A stretch of DNA of 64,000 bases from Nitrososphaera sp. (GCA_029263715.1 JAJUFP010000004.1:153710-217709), one strand, 5' to 3'. Numbered from the stretch's first letter, positions 9,164 to 18,329 are shown. The notes: generated from the letters alone by a model not told the origin. Program-made: numbers and translations.

Positions 9164-9915
9164 AGCACGTTCTGCAGTACGGAAGTATCTCCAACTATCG
9201 AGCCGTCTAAAGTAACTACCATGCACTTTTGCACCGCGCTGTCCTGCTCAAGTATCCTGGAGATTATTGGCGACAAGGATCTCCGCGGGCTTCTTTCGCC
9301 AGAAGTGTACAGGTACTTGTTGAAGCTTGGCACTACTACAATATCCATAGTGCCATCTTCAGAAAATATAGAGTTCTTGTCCACCTGCAGGTAGACCCAG
9401 ACTCGCTGGCCGTTGACTATGCTTCCTTTCTTTGTAAAGACAGGATGCAGGTGACCCATCACTATCCTGCTGACGTTTGAGCGAGCATCAGACGGCATGC
9501 TGTGGCCGTGGACAAACAGCGTATCGCCAAGAACCATGCCCCTGCTGCTGATGACGTTTACCGACTCTGGAACCAGGTGCCGTATGTTGCCGTCATGGTT
9601 GCCGGGAACCAGATAAACGTCAGCTTTAGATGCCAGCTTTTTAAAAAAGCCGGGAATTTCGTCCCATTCCTGCTTGCTTATGGACCCGACAGAATTCTTG
9701 ATATCGCCAAGCAGTATCAGGCCCTGCGCTTTTTCTGATTCAACTATTGAAAGCAGGTCCTCGGCCATCTCCTGGACAAGGCTTGAGCGGACCGTGATAC
9801 CCTTCGACCCAAGCTCTGACTCCAGTCCTATGTGCAGGTCAGAGACCGCGATGTAGCGCTTGTTTTCGTCATCCAGCAAAAGCGCAGCGTGTGGGTGCAG
9901 CGGGCGAACCTTCAA
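9160..9915 (-). CDS. Calcineurin-like metallophosphoesterase
   Basis: A 251-residue two-metal phosphoesterase. Metal ligands are visible in order: DLHIG (D, H), GDIKNS (GD), GNHDG (GNHD) and VHGHS plus VMGHLHP (H and GHxH). This set is typical of archaeal phosphoesterases distantly related to SbcD/Mre11 and to YfcE-like enzymes; no nuclease partner is nearby. It uses a TTG start at 9915 and shares a 45-nt divergent promoter region with the gene at 9961. Its stop overlaps that of carB by four bases. The substrate is unknown. Confidence 0.85.
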   Translation of the reverse strand: MKVRPLHPHAALLLDDENKRYIAVSDLHIGLESELGSKGITVRSSLVQEMAEDLLSIVESEKAQGLILLGDIKNSVGSISKQEWDEIPGFFKKLASKADVYLVPGNHDGNIRHLVPESVNVISSRGMVLGDTLFVHGHSMPSDARSNVSRIVMGHLHPVFTKKGSIVNGQRVWVYLQVDKNSIFSEDGTMDIVVVPSFNKYLYTSGERSPRRSLSPIISRILEQDSAVQKCMVVTLDGSIVGDTSVLQNVL

Positions 9916-9960
9916 CTTGCAGCTTTATATCACGAATCGCGCAAATAAATCACTCGAAGG

Positions 9961-10260
9961 TTGTCAGAACAGACCGAGACTGGAAGCGTGAAATTGATGG
10001 TCTTCAGGCCCAGCGGGAAAAAGATCTGGACCGTCGTTGGCAAGGACAACGAATACTGGGTTGACCCTGAGACGGAATTCTGCTCCTGCAACAGCTTTTA
10101 CTTCAAGACCCTGTCTGGCGGAGAACCCTGCTACCATATCAGGGCCGTGAAAAAAAGCATGCAAAACGGCATTGGCGCAATAGAATTTGACGATGAAGAT
10201 TATCTGCGGATCCTTCAGGCCGTTGCAGAGGACGCTGAAAAGTTCCTGCTGCGCAGGTAA
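9961..10260 (+). CDS. SWIM zinc-finger-like small protein
   Basis: A 99-residue protein with CSCNSFYFKTLSGGEPCYH, matching the CxC...CxH signature of SWIM zinc fingers, which bind nucleic acids or partner proteins. No other domain is present; the flanks are a short beta-rich N-terminus and a helical C-terminus. A TTG start lies about 25 nt after an AAATAAATC box, so the transcript is probably leaderless. It is transcribed divergently from the phosphoesterase and purD follows 40 nt downstream. Role unknown. Confidence 0.8.
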   Translation: MSEQTETGSVKLMVFRPSGKKIWTVVGKDNEYWVDPETEFCSCNSFYFKTLSGGEPCYHIRAVKKSMQNGIGAIEFDDEDYLRILQAVAEDAEKFLLRR

Positions 10261-10300
10261 GCAGTCAAGCAATTTATTATCCAGCAGTTTTTACCCGGCT

Positions 10301-11587
10301 GTGACACCTGAGAAGGTCGTTCTGGTTATCGGTTCAGGCGGCAGGGAGCATGCCCTTGGTTGGAAGCTCGCCCAGAGCCGGCATGTTAAGAAGGTCTATT
10401 TTGCCCCTGGCAACGGCGGCACGTCTGAGAACGTTGGTATAAAGCAGAACGATATAGACAGGTTGGTATCTTTTGCCAAACAGTTTGGACAGGACTGCCT
10501 TGTCGTCGTCGGCCCGGAAGAGCCGCTCTCTCTGGGCGTTGCAGATGCCTTTGCAAGAGAAGGATTGAGGATATTTGGCCCTACAAAAGACGCTGCCATG
10601 CTTGAGGCAAGCAAGGTCTTTGCCAAGGAGTTCATGCACAAGGCGGGTATACCCACCGCGCCCTTTGCAGTGTTTTCCGACGCAGGCAAGGCAAAGGACT
10701 ACATCAGGGGCCAGGACAGGCCGCTGGTGGTCAAGGCCGACGGGCTTGCCGCCGGAAAAGGAGTCATAGTCTGCGACAATGCAGAGCAGGCCCTACAGGC
10801 TGTTGATGAGATCATGGTCAAAAAAGAGTTTGGCGCTGCCGGCAGCAAGATAGTTGTAGAGGAAAGGTTGTCAGGCGAAGAGGCCTCGTTTATTGCCATC
10901 TGCGACGGCCAAACCATAATCCCGCTTGCTTCAAGTCAGGACCACAAGCGCGTCTTTGACGAAGACAGGGGCCCCAACACCGGCGGCATGGGCGCATACT
11001 CGCCGGCTCCGGTGGTAGACGACAAGCTCTACCACAAGATAGTCAGCCAAGTGATGGAGCCGGTGGTAAGGGAGATGAGAAACCGCGGAACTCCATTCAA
11101 GGGTTTTTTGTACGCCGGCATAATGGTAGACGAAAAGACAAAAGAACCGTACGTGCTTGAATTCAACGCCCGCATGGGCGATCCTGAATGCCAGCCCATA
11201 ATGATGCGGATGGAGTCCGACCTGTACGAATACATAGATGCTGCGGTGGACGGCAGACTGAAATCGATGCCGCCCATCCAATGGAAGGACAGGACTGCCG
11301 TATGCGTCGTAATCGCTTCAAAGGGCTATCCTGGCAGCTACGAAAAGGGTAAGGTGATCCAAGGGCTTGGCTCTGATTTTGGCCCCGATGTCATGGTATT
11401 TCACGCAGGAACGACAAGGAACAACAACGACGTCGTTACCAACGGAGGCAGGGTCCTTGGTGTCACGGCACTTGGAGACGATACAAGGCAGGCAATAGAC
11501 AGGGCCTACCAGGCGGTCAAAAAGATAAAGATTGGCAACGATGAGCAGCACTACAGGACTGACATCGGAAGAAGGGCCCTTCGCTAA
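10301..11587 (+). CDS. purD: Phosphoribosylamine-glycine ligase (GAR synthetase)
   Basis: Second step of purine synthesis: joins glycine to phosphoribosylamine with ATP. The protein begins with the PurD signature VLVIGSGGREHALGWKLA, contains the ATP-grasp loop around PLVVKADGLAAGKGVIV, and the metal-binding EFNARMGDPECQ. The track ORF begins at 10187, but the GTG at 10301 gives the usual 428-residue enzyme and lies about 25 nt after a TTTATTAT box, so the upstream part is not translated as PurD. Its stop overlaps the convergent folate gene by four bases. Confidence 0.95.
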   Translation: MTPEKVVLVIGSGGREHALGWKLAQSRHVKKVYFAPGNGGTSENVGIKQNDIDRLVSFAKQFGQDCLVVVGPEEPLSLGVADAFAREGLRIFGPTKDAAMLEASKVFAKEFMHKAGIPTAPFAVFSDAGKAKDYIRGQDRPLVVKADGLAAGKGVIVCDNAEQALQAVDEIMVKKEFGAAGSKIVVEERLSGEEASFIAICDGQTIIPLASSQDHKRVFDEDRGPNTGGMGAYSPAPVVDDKLYHKIVSQVMEPVVREMRNRGTPFKGFLYAGIMVDEKTKEPYVLEFNARMGDPECQPIMMRMESDLYEYIDAAVDGRLKSMPPIQWKDRTAVCVVIASKGYPGSYEKGKVIQGLGSDFGPDVMVFHAGTTRNNNDVVTNGGRVLGVTALGDDTRQAIDRAYQAVKKIKIGNDEQHYRTDIGRRALR

Positions 11588-12102
11588 AAGTACACAAAGC
11601 CGTTGTCTGTGACCAGCGAGTCAAGCCTTCTATCAAACCTGCTCTGCGGCAGGCTTTCTATCACTTGAAAAGAGTAGCAGACCCCTACTGAAAACAGCGC
11701 CGGCCGCTGCGACAGAAACCTGTCATAGTAGCCCTTGCCGTAACCTATCCTAAAGCCGCTGCTGTCAAAGGCCACTCCCGGCACAAGAACCATGTCCACG
11801 GTCTTGACGGGCCGTTTTGGAAGCGGCTCTTTAATTCCGTACTTGCCCTCAACTAGATCGTCTGGAGAAGTCATTTCATAAAAAAACATCTTGTCGCCCT
11901 CGATCCTTGGCAGGGCCAAAGTCTTGCCCTGGCTTTTGGCAGCCGTCATGATCATGTCTGTGCGCACTTCAGACCCTATGGCAGAATAGGCGCCCACAAC
12001 ATTTGCTGACTGGAACATGGCGCTTTTTATCACGTTTTCCTGCACAAGCTGGCTTAGCCTTTCCACCTCAGCAGGCGGCAGGGCATTGCGTTTCTCTAGC
12101 AT
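11584..12102 (-). CDS. 5-Formyltetrahydrofolate cyclo-ligase
   Basis: Converts 5-formyl-THF to 5,10-methenyl-THF with ATP, returning stored C1 units to the folate pool. The diagnostic C-terminal segment DSSGFRIGYGKGYYDRFL is present. With ATG 12102 the protein is 172 residues and misses a basic N-terminal helix: the frame continues upstream as IRKEKQKIRRL with no ATG, GTG or TTG but an ATC at the expected position. It lies directly downstream of folD on the same strand, forming a folate C1 pair, and converges on purD with shared stop bases. Confidence 0.9.
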   Translation of the reverse strand: MLEKRNALPPAEVERLSQLVQENVIKSAMFQSANVVGAYSAIGSEVRTDMIMTAAKSQGKTLALPRIEGDKMFFYEMTSPDDLVEGKYGIKEPLPKRPVKTVDMVLVPGVAFDSSGFRIGYGKGYYDRFLSQRPALFSVGVCYSFQVIESLPQSRFDRRLDSLVTDNGFVYF

Positions 12103-12159
12103 CAGCCGGCGGATCTTTTGTTTTTCTTTCCTGATAGTGTGAGGCTTTTCAGCAGACAG

Positions 12160-13023
12160 CTACTGGTTCATCCCTTTGGCAACAGACGCCGCGGTGACAG
12201 TATTTTTCATGAGCATGGCGATGGTCATGGGCCCGACGCCACCGGGGACTGGGGTGATCCATGACGCCTTTTGCTTGACTGCCTCAAAGTCAACGTCGCC
12301 GGTAAGCTTGCCGTTTTGCCGGCTGGTGCCAACATCTATTACCACGGCCCCGTCCTTGACCATGTCCGCGGCAAGTGTAAACCGCTGGCGGTTGCCCACG
12401 GCCGTTATTATCAGGTCAGCCGCCCTCAGCTTGTCGGCAAGGCCTTTTGTCCTAGAGTGGCAGACGGTCACCGTTGCATTCTTTTCAAGAAGCATGAGCG
12501 CTAGCGGTATGCCAACCAGGTTGCTTCGATTGACTATAACCGCGTCCATTCCAGAGACACCTATCTTGTAGTAGTCTAAAAGCTCCATCACGCCGGAGGG
12601 GGTGCATGGTTTGAGGACGGCCATCCCGTTTTGCAGCATCCCGGCACTGTACGGCGTCAGGCCGTCAACATCCTTGAAAGGACTTATGGTGTTGATAATG
12701 TCAAATTCATTGATGTGGGACGGCAGTGGCAGCTGCACCAGTATCCCGTGCACATGTTGATCGTTGTTTAAGAGCTGTACAAGCTCGACAAGCTCATGCT
12801 GCTTAAAGTTTGCAGCAAGCCGGTGGTCGCGGGTTGCAATACCAAGCTCAGACGCCGTCTTTTGCTTGCTGTTTACGTACGTTGTGGAAGCCGGGTCGTT
12901 TCCAACCAGCACTGTGGCAAGGCATGGCTGTACGCCGGTTTCTTTCAATTCTTCGGCTGCCTTTTTCACCCTTGCCTTGACTGCTGCAGAGACTTCAAGC
13001 CCGCTGATTATCTTGGCTACCAA
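12160..13023 (-). CDS. folD: Methylenetetrahydrofolate dehydrogenase/cyclohydrolase
   Basis: Bifunctional enzyme interconverting 5,10-methylene-, methenyl- and 10-formyl-THF. FolD motifs are seen: VGNDPASTTYVNSKQKTASELGI (catalytic Lys), QLPLPSHIN, KDVDGL and the C-terminal TPVPGGVGPMTIAMLMKN. The track ORF runs up to 13332 through a divergent gene and is artificially long. TTG 13023 gives 287 residues, the normal FolD length, beginning VAKIISGLEVSAAV; TTG 13074 is an alternative. Upstream is a TTATTAATTTA box shared with the divergent membrane-protein gene. The cyclo-ligase gene follows in the same direction. Confidence 0.93.
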   Translation of the reverse strand: MVAKIISGLEVSAAVKARVKKAAEELKETGVQPCLATVLVGNDPASTTYVNSKQKTASELGIATRDHRLAANFKQHELVELVQLLNNDQHVHGILVQLPLPSHINEFDIINTISPFKDVDGLTPYSAGMLQNGMAVLKPCTPSGVMELLDYYKIGVSGMDAVIVNRSNLVGIPLALMLLEKNATVTVCHSRTKGLADKLRAADLIITAVGNRQRFTLAADMVKDGAVVIDVGTSRQNGKLTGDVDFEAVKQKASWITPVPGGVGPMTIAMLMKNTVTAASVAKGMNQ

Positions 13024-13078
13024 ACGATCAGCATGACTTGCGGACGTTATTTTGCTTTTGCGATTGCTGGCCAAAACT

Positions 13079-13090
13079 AAATTAATAAGA
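13079..13090. promoter_or_regulatory. AT-rich box shared by folD and the divergent membrane-protein gene
   Basis: TAAATTAATAAG is nearly palindromic and reads as a TATA element on both strands. It lies about 25 nt before ATG 13111 on the plus strand and upstream of the folD start on the minus strand. One bidirectional promoter for both genes is the simplest reading. Confidence 0.5.
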
Positions 13091-13110
13091 ATCGGGTAGT
13101 TTGGTTGCCG

Positions 13111-13554
13111 ATGGACAGTCAGTTTTTCCGCAGACGCTGGCTTGATTTCAGAAATGGCCACAGCATCTACCTTGCCTTCGTGCTTTCCTTCATCAACTTT
13201 ATACTCATAGTTTACAACCTTGGCATATCCCAGGCCCCTGTGTTCAAGGAAGCCCTCAGCAACGTGTGGATCTTTGCGGCCATCTTTATCCTGATATACA
13301 TCCCGGCAGCCACGCTTATCGGATACTGGCATCGAAAAAAGCAGTACTCGGTGGAAAACGAGGCCTGGTTGCAGGAGAACTGGATATGGGCCTGGATATC
13401 AAATTACCAGATCCGGCTGATTGAGGGCAAGGCCACGCCAGAAGAAACCAAGCAGGTCAAAGAATACCTTGAAGCGATACTGAAAAAGCAGAAAAAAGAG
13501 TTCTTGATTGGACAGGACCAGGAAGACGCGCTTAACAAGCAACGCAGGTTCTGA
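13111..13554 (+). CDS. Two-helix membrane protein of unknown function
   Basis: 147 residues from ATG 13111, chosen over TTG 13105 because of the TATA spacing. Two hydrophobic helices (IYLAFVLSFINFILIVYNL and VWIFAAIFILIYIPAATLIGYW) are followed by a soluble C-terminal half rich in Trp, Lys and Glu (WLQENWIWAWISNYQIRLIEGKATPEE), probably helical and cytosolic. I recognise no named family; the style is that of conserved thaumarchaeal membrane proteins. It abuts the convergent glycosyltransferase with no spacer. Confidence 0.8.
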   Translation: MDSQFFRRRWLDFRNGHSIYLAFVLSFINFILIVYNLGISQAPVFKEALSNVWIFAAIFILIYIPAATLIGYWHRKKQYSVENEAWLQENWIWAWISNYQIRLIEGKATPEETKQVKEYLEAILKKQKKEFLIGQDQEDALNKQRRF

Positions 13555-14385
13555 CTATATTCCCAGCCGGCTTTTGATGCGCTCGATCTGCATCCTTCGT
13601 ATGTAGCGCCGGATCTCTTCGCTGTGCATGCTGTCGTAGCCTGCCTCCTTGGGCCTGTATGAAAGGTAGTGGTACAGCATGTACAGAGACCCTAGCCGGC
13701 CGGTCGGCCTTCCGGTGATAAAACAGACAAGGAATCTTCCAAGTACGAAGAGGGGATGATAGCCCAGTGTCCTCATGCTGGCCCCAAATTCATAAAAGTG
13801 GTGGTTCTTTCCAAGCGGCCGCAAATGCACAAACCGCGCGTCGTCAAAGACCCGATAGGTGTAGCCTTGCTGGGCGGCGCTGTAAAGCACAAGCGACTCG
13901 TATCCCATCTTTTCAGGATACAGGTTGTAGTAATTGTTGAAAAAAGAGTTTCTTACAAACCGGCCGGCACCGTGCGGCGTAGTTGCATCCTGCCCTTCGT
14001 AGTTGCCCGACGCGATGGCGATCTTTGGATCTGCATCCATTTTCTGCAGGATCTTTTCTGCATAGTCCCTTTCGTACACTATGTCATCGGCGCTTATCAT
14101 GTGGTAATCAGTATCTTGATGTTTTTCCCGCGCAAGCTGGATAGCCTTGTTCCAGTTGCTTACAACGCGGGTGATGTTGTACCCAAGGTCTGGATTGGTG
14201 ATGACGTAAAGACTGCCCCATTCTGATTGTATCTTCTCCAAGATCTGCGGCGTCCCATCCCTTGAGCCGTCGTCAACAACTATGACGCATGCAGGGCCAA
14301 CCGTCTGGTTCTTCAGAGAAAGTATTGCTTCTTCGATGCTCTTCTCTGAATTCCTGCAAGTTACGATGGCAAAGTATGTACCCAA
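13555..14385 (-). CDS. Family 2 glycosyltransferase
   Basis: GT-A fold enzyme moving a sugar from a nucleotide-sugar donor. The N-terminus reads TYFAIVTCRNSEKSIEEAILSL, followed by VVDDGSRDGT (donor binding) and a DXD-like position in ISADDIVYERDYAEKI. The track ORF starts at 14562, but that extension overlaps asnB; TTG 14385 gives a clean 276-residue GT2 start. It lies downstream of the asparagine-synthase-like gene on the same strand, and the pair may serve cell-surface glycan or N-glycan synthesis. Acceptor and donor are unknown. Confidence 0.85.
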   Translation of the reverse strand: MGTYFAIVTCRNSEKSIEEAILSLKNQTVGPACVIVVDDGSRDGTPQILEKIQSEWGSLYVITNPDLGYNITRVVSNWNKAIQLAREKHQDTDYHMISADDIVYERDYAEKILQKMDADPKIAIASGNYEGQDATTPHGAGRFVRNSFFNNYYNLYPEKMGYESLVLYSAAQQGYTYRVFDDARFVHLRPLGKNHHFYEFGASMRTLGYHPLFVLGRFLVCFITGRPTGRLGSLYMLYHYLSYRPKEAGYDSMHSEEIRRYIRRMQIERIKSRLGI

Positions 14386-14429
14386 CAGCAGTGCATATTT
14401 GTCAAAAATTCCTATAAAGTATTTGCCAG

Positions 14430-15632
14430 CTACAGCTTTTCTGCCGGCTTGATGGTTCTGCTGACAAAAAGCCGCCACCAGATTTCCAGCGCAAGTATTC
14501 CAAGCATCTTGTTTACGTAGCGCACGTCCAGACCAGGCCTTACCCAAGTCTTGCTGATCCATTCGCTGCTTATGACGCCGGCCCTGACCACCTCTGATTC
14601 GCTGTTAACGTATCTGCCAGTGATCTCTTTTGCACTTTTCTTCCACAATGTCAGGGTGTTGACTGAAAACCCCCTTTTGACCGGATCGACGTTGATCCCC
14701 TTGCTCCGCAATAAGGATAGCAGCAGTAGTTTGCCACTGGCCGTCTGCGGATCGTATTTGAGCTGCCAAGGGATGTGAGTGGCAAACCGGACCATCGCGT
14801 TTGATAGAAAGACAGACCTTGTCCTTACGCCCAGAAACCGTGCAAACGCCCCGTTTACTGGAAGCCAGTCATGAAGCAGCTTGCCGTTAAAGTCGGCAAG
14901 GAAAACCTGGTCCAGTGGGTCGAGGCGGTTGACAAACGATTTCCCAATTGACAGATAGATCTTGTCCCATGAAAACCGCACCTTTGGACCAAAGAGCCTG
15001 TCTTGGTCGGGTACCCAGTCGCGTTCATGGCATGCCAGATAGAGTTTCACCCTATCCTTCCAGCTGTTTGCTGGAAAAAGAGACAGGTACTTTTGATACC
15101 TGAACGTGTAGCCGCCAAAAAGCTCGTCGCCGCCATCGCCGGTGAATACTGTCTTGGACTTGGTGCTGGCCAGCTCCAGCGGGTAGTACTGGTACAGGTT
15201 CCACCTTGGCTCCTTTACTATGCTGATCAATTTTGGCAGATCCTGCAGTATGTCTGGCTTGCATATGCTGTAAAAATCGCAGTTGCAAAGCCTTGCCGCC
15301 TCCTTTGCAGGGCTGATCTCGTCGTCCCCATCGCCAAACCCCATGCTTATGCAAGATAATTTGAGGTCCGGTCTGCAGGATTTCAGCATGGTCATGGTAA
15401 GCACCGAGTCCACCCCGCCGGAAAGTAGTATTGATGCGTTTTTGGAAAGCCTCCGTCCTACCAGGTCCTGCTCGATTATCTTGGCAGCCTGCGATTTGGC
15501 CTGCTCTGTGTTGATTTTGGACGGCCAAAAATCTTTGGCAGTTAGCGGTGGTCTTGCTGGAGGTTTGGTTGGGTTATAGCGCAAAGTCAGAATCGCAGAA
15601 ATGTCATCATAATCGATGATTGGCACCGACAA
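14430..15632 (-). CDS. Asparagine synthase-like amidotransferase lacking the glutaminase domain
   Basis: The PP-loop ATPase of AsnB is complete: ASILLSGGVDSVLTMTML binds ATP and GDGGDELFGGYTFRYQKYL is the second signature. The N-terminal Ntn glutaminase domain with its Cys2 nucleophile is missing: only about 60 unrelated residues precede the PP-loop. The enzyme must therefore use free ammonia, take it from a partner, or catalyse a different amidation. Location next to a GT2 suggests a role in surface glycan modification, although asparagine synthesis with ammonia would suit an ammonia oxidiser. Start is TTG 15632 or GTG 15626; an AT-rich box lies about 25 nt upstream. Confidence 0.85.
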   Translation of the reverse strand: MSVPIIDYDDISAILTLRYNPTKPPARPPLTAKDFWPSKINTEQAKSQAAKIIEQDLVGRRLSKNASILLSGGVDSVLTMTMLKSCRPDLKLSCISMGFGDGDDEISPAKEAARLCNCDFYSICKPDILQDLPKLISIVKEPRWNLYQYYPLELASTKSKTVFTGDGGDELFGGYTFRYQKYLSLFPANSWKDRVKLYLACHERDWVPDQDRLFGPKVRFSWDKIYLSIGKSFVNRLDPLDQVFLADFNGKLLHDWLPVNGAFARFLGVRTRSVFLSNAMVRFATHIPWQLKYDPQTASGKLLLLSLLRSKGINVDPVKRGFSVNTLTLWKKSAKEITGRYVNSESEVVRAGVISSEWISKTWVRPGLDVRYVNKMLGILALEIWWRLFVSRTIKPAEKL

Positions 15633-15657
15633 AACAGAGTGTTTGCTTTTTTATAAG

Positions 15658-16239
15658 TTAGTCCTTGTCCATTTCTACCTGCTCTAAACGCGTCAGAGCC
15701 TGCATTATTTCCTTTTGGAGCTGGTCGATGCTCTTTTCTTCTGATCGGAACTGCTTTTGTTCCTGTTCTTCCTTTGGCTTTTCAGGAACAGGCATCACCT
15801 GAACTTTTTCCACTATGACAGGCTTAGTTCCTTCCTTGGATAGTTCGGCCAGCTTTTGATCCAGGGCCGATATGCGGTTTTCAAGAAGCGAGACAAGGCC
15901 GTTTCGAAGCTCTGTCAGGTCAGTGACATCGGCAACCGGCTGCAGTGCGGCAATCCGCTCATTTATCGCGTCCAGCTGCTGTTTGTATTTTACCAAAAGC
16001 CTGTCGCGTTCAAGCCTGTCTATCCGCCCCTCCTGCGAGGCCTCGTAGACGCGTGTAATTGCCTCAGCAGCAAGGCCTTTTTCAAACATCAAAGATGCAA
16101 GCTCTGATTTTGCTGCGTTGGAAGTCAGCTGCGGCTTCTTTTCTAACCTTGCCCGGGCTCTTGACAGCCTTTCTAGTACCGCCGCCGAAATAGCGCCTGC
16201 CACCGACGAGCCGGCTACGACAGCTAGCTCTTCAACCAT
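15658..16239 (-). CDS. Coiled-coil protein of unknown function
   Basis: 193 residues. A hydrophobic Ala/Ser/Gly-rich N-terminus (VVAGSSVAGAISAAVLERL) is followed by long charged helices with heptad-like leucines (about 30-140), a Pro/Val linker (KPVIVEKVQVMPVPEKPKEE) and a final acidic helix. No catalytic motif is evident. It resembles thaumarchaeal coiled-coil proteins that may be membrane-associated. It lies upstream of asnB on the same strand, separated by a promoter. Confidence 0.72.
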   Translation of the reverse strand: MVEELAVVAGSSVAGAISAAVLERLSRARARLEKKPQLTSNAAKSELASLMFEKGLAAEAITRVYEASQEGRIDRLERDRLLVKYKQQLDAINERIAALQPVADVTDLTELRNGLVSLLENRISALDQKLAELSKEGTKPVIVEKVQVMPVPEKPKEEQEQKQFRSEEKSIDQLQKEIMQALTRLEQVEMDKD

Positions 16240-16276
16240 CCCACAATCACTGAAAGGAGGGGACAGTTAAGCTTTG

Positions 16277-16447
16277 CTAAATGACCTGCCGCTTGATCCA
16301 GGTGTACCCTCGGATCTGTGGATCTGGGTACCCGCACTTGGCGCAGCGTTTGTGGCGGCGATGGAAAGCGTTGTGGCCGCACCTTCTGCAGCGTATGTGG
16401 GTCTTTTTGCGGGTGAAATTACCCATCGATGTTGTTCCTTTCGTCAT
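16277..16447 (-). CDS. rpl37e: Ribosomal protein eL37
   Basis: A 56-residue zinc-ribbon protein of the large ribosomal subunit, absent from the ORF track because of its size. It starts [20 protein letters not shown], has the two zinc pairs in [20 protein letters not shown] and ends [10 protein letters not shown]. The start and sequence match eL37 throughout. It follows the Sm-like gene by 10 nt on the same strand, the lsm-rpl37e order common in archaea, so the two are co-transcribed. Confidence 0.92.
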   Translation of the reverse strand: MTKGTTSMGNFTRKKTHIRCRRCGHNAFHRRHKRCAKCGYPDPQIRGYTWIKRQVI

Positions 16448-16457
16448 CTGTTTTCAC

Positions 16458-16688
16458 CTACTTTGGAGGAGGAGATATGATGACCACGTTGTCGCCTCTG
16501 ACAACGATGGTGCCAAGATCGTTGGACTTGCCCTCTTCTTGGATCTCTACGGAATCCTCGAGCAACAGGTTCATGTGCTGATCAAAACCGTGAAGGTTGC
16601 CCCTGATAACCTTGCCACCTTTCAACTTGATAAGAACGACTTTTCCAAGGCTCTCGTCGAGAACCTTTACAGCCATATCAACCGACAA
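16458..16688 (-). CDS. Sm-like RNA-binding protein (LSm)
   Basis: A small archaeal Sm protein that forms a heptameric ring and binds U-rich RNA. Sm1 is seen as [26 protein letters not shown] and Sm2 as [15 protein letters not shown]. The frame opens at TTG 16688; ATG 16676 ([12 protein letters not shown]) is the more family-like start. An AATATATG box lies upstream. The gene pairs with rpl37e downstream. Confidence 0.92.
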   Translation of the reverse strand: MSVDMAVKVLDESLGKVVLIKLKGGKVIRGNLHGFDQHMNLLLEDSVEIQEEGKSNDLGTIVVRGDNVVIISPPPK

Positions 16689-16791
16689 TATATTCTACCT
16701 ATGGTTAAGGCTAATGTAGGCATATATTAAATTTGCAGTCCCTGATAGCCAGACCATGAAACAAGTCCCAAGACTGCTATCTAGTACAACT

Positions 16792-18132
16792 CTACTGAGG
16801 ATGCCTGTCTTTAAGAACTTGCTTCGCGGATCTTACCAAGCCAAGAATGGTTATCACGACAGAACCCAGAATTACCATGAAAACTATTTGCGGATACAGC
16901 TCTGCGTTTGGCAATCCCAGCGTTATTGGGACGGTGGAGAGCACCGCTGCGGCAAGCCCCCTAGGCATCATGAAGGATGTAATCTTACGATCATACCGTA
17001 GGATTTCCACGTTTTCGACACGCAGATCAAGCGGGAGCATCTTATCCAGCCATCTCATGATAGAATTCCCTGCCCAGAAGGTGAATTTCGTAGCGTAGAT
17101 TCTGCCCAAGAGAAGCAAGAGAGCCATGCCTATGCCGGCTGCTACGTACTCTGCCTTCCCAAAAGTCGCAAGGAGACCTATGAATACGAAGAAAAAAGTC
17201 CTCACCAAGAACACGACCTCATCATGAAACGGGTCGTCTGTCGAGACCTTCTCTAGGTCCACCTTTAGAAATTTTGCCAGCAGGCTTCTGTTTCCAATCG
17301 TCAGCCCGAAGATGAGTGCTGTCAAGGCACCGGATTCCCCAAGAGATCTTGCCGCGAAAAACAGGCTAAACAGGGCAGCCAGCGTAAACATATACGAGTG
17401 TTTGCTGTTGTGAAGTTTCGATTCGACTATTATCCACGGGATGCCGGCACCTACTCCAAGCCCCAAGCCCACTACAACAGACGTTAATGCCGTTCCAACG
17501 ATCTGGACAGGTTCAATCTGTCCGGCAACTACGATTCCAAACATTATGAACGCGCCGAGGGTAGCCAAAATGTCGGTTAATGCGGATTCGAAACTAAGCA
17601 TAGCTTTGGTTTCTTCCTTTAGCGGAAGCCTTCTTACAAGACCAAATACTATGATGGAACTGGCACCACCCACCATGACCCCCAGAAGAACGCCGGAAGT
17701 CCAGTCCCAAGATAAAGTGAATACGGCGACAATTGCCACAACAAGAACTGAGACCAGAAAACCGGCAACTGCCAGGATAGCCGCGTAGTGGGCGGTGCTC
17801 ACAAGATTCTTTATGGATATATTGAGACCGCCGTCAAACATGATCATCATGAGTGCTACGGCGGCAAAGTAGGGGACAATCGCGACGGTGACAGAAGCTC
17901 CCACTATTCCGAGGACAGGTCCGATAACCAATCCAAGAACCATCAAGAAGGCCACATCAGGAATTCCTGTCTTTCTGAAGAACGCCTCTCCAATGACGCC
18001 TATTGTGATAATGACGGCTACTGCAAGAAGAATGATCTCTGGAGAGGCTACTGGTGGCGGAGGGATCACGGGAACCTCGGGAATTGGCAATGAATCCGTC
18101 GCATTTGCAATAAGGTCTCCACCCAACGTCAT
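16792..18132 (-). CDS. Cation:proton antiporter, CPA family
   Basis: A 446-residue polytopic membrane protein with about twelve hydrophobic segments. Family features include the early FLMVLGLVIGPVLGIVG and FDGGLNISIKNL helices, then GVMVGGASSIIVFGLVRRL and FESALTDILAT, where the conserved acidic residue for ion exchange lies, as in NhaP/CPA1 carriers. The last helices include MPRGLAAAVLSTVPI. It probably exchanges Na+ or K+ for protons to hold pH and salt balance. It stands alone: about 200 nt of non-coding sequence lies upstream and about 100 nt downstream. Confidence 0.85.
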   Translation of the reverse strand: MTLGGDLIANATDSLPIPEVPVIPPPPVASPEIILLAVAVIITIGVIGEAFFRKTGIPDVAFLMVLGLVIGPVLGIVGASVTVAIVPYFAAVALMMIMFDGGLNISIKNLVSTAHYAAILAVAGFLVSVLVVAIVAVFTLSWDWTSGVLLGVMVGGASSIIVFGLVRRLPLKEETKAMLSFESALTDILATLGAFIMFGIVVAGQIEPVQIVGTALTSVVVGLGLGVGAGIPWIIVESKLHNSKHSYMFTLAALFSLFFAARSLGESGALTALIFGLTIGNRSLLAKFLKVDLEKVSTDDPFHDEVVFLVRTFFFVFIGLLATFGKAEYVAAGIGMALLLLLGRIYATKFTFWAGNSIMRWLDKMLPLDLRVENVEILRYDRKITSFMMPRGLAAAVLSTVPITLGLPNAELYPQIVFMVILGSVVITILGLVRSAKQVLKDRHPQ

Positions 18133-18329
18133 TCAGAGATCCCTGAATAGATCAGAGTGCAACTATAAAGAATCATCGGGGGTCTACTCGTCAAATGCCC
18201 AGCTTCGGGTACGGATTGGTGGTTACTCAAAAAATGAGGTATCAGTATCCCAAAGACCAGAGCATCGATGCACTTTGCGTCGAATTAAGAGTAGTTCAAT
18301 GGCATAAAGACTCTAAAATTTCATTGATT

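Noticed and set aside
13024-13332. N-terminal extension of the folD ORF
   Set aside because: It overlaps the divergent membrane-protein gene and its promoter; FolD begins at 13023.
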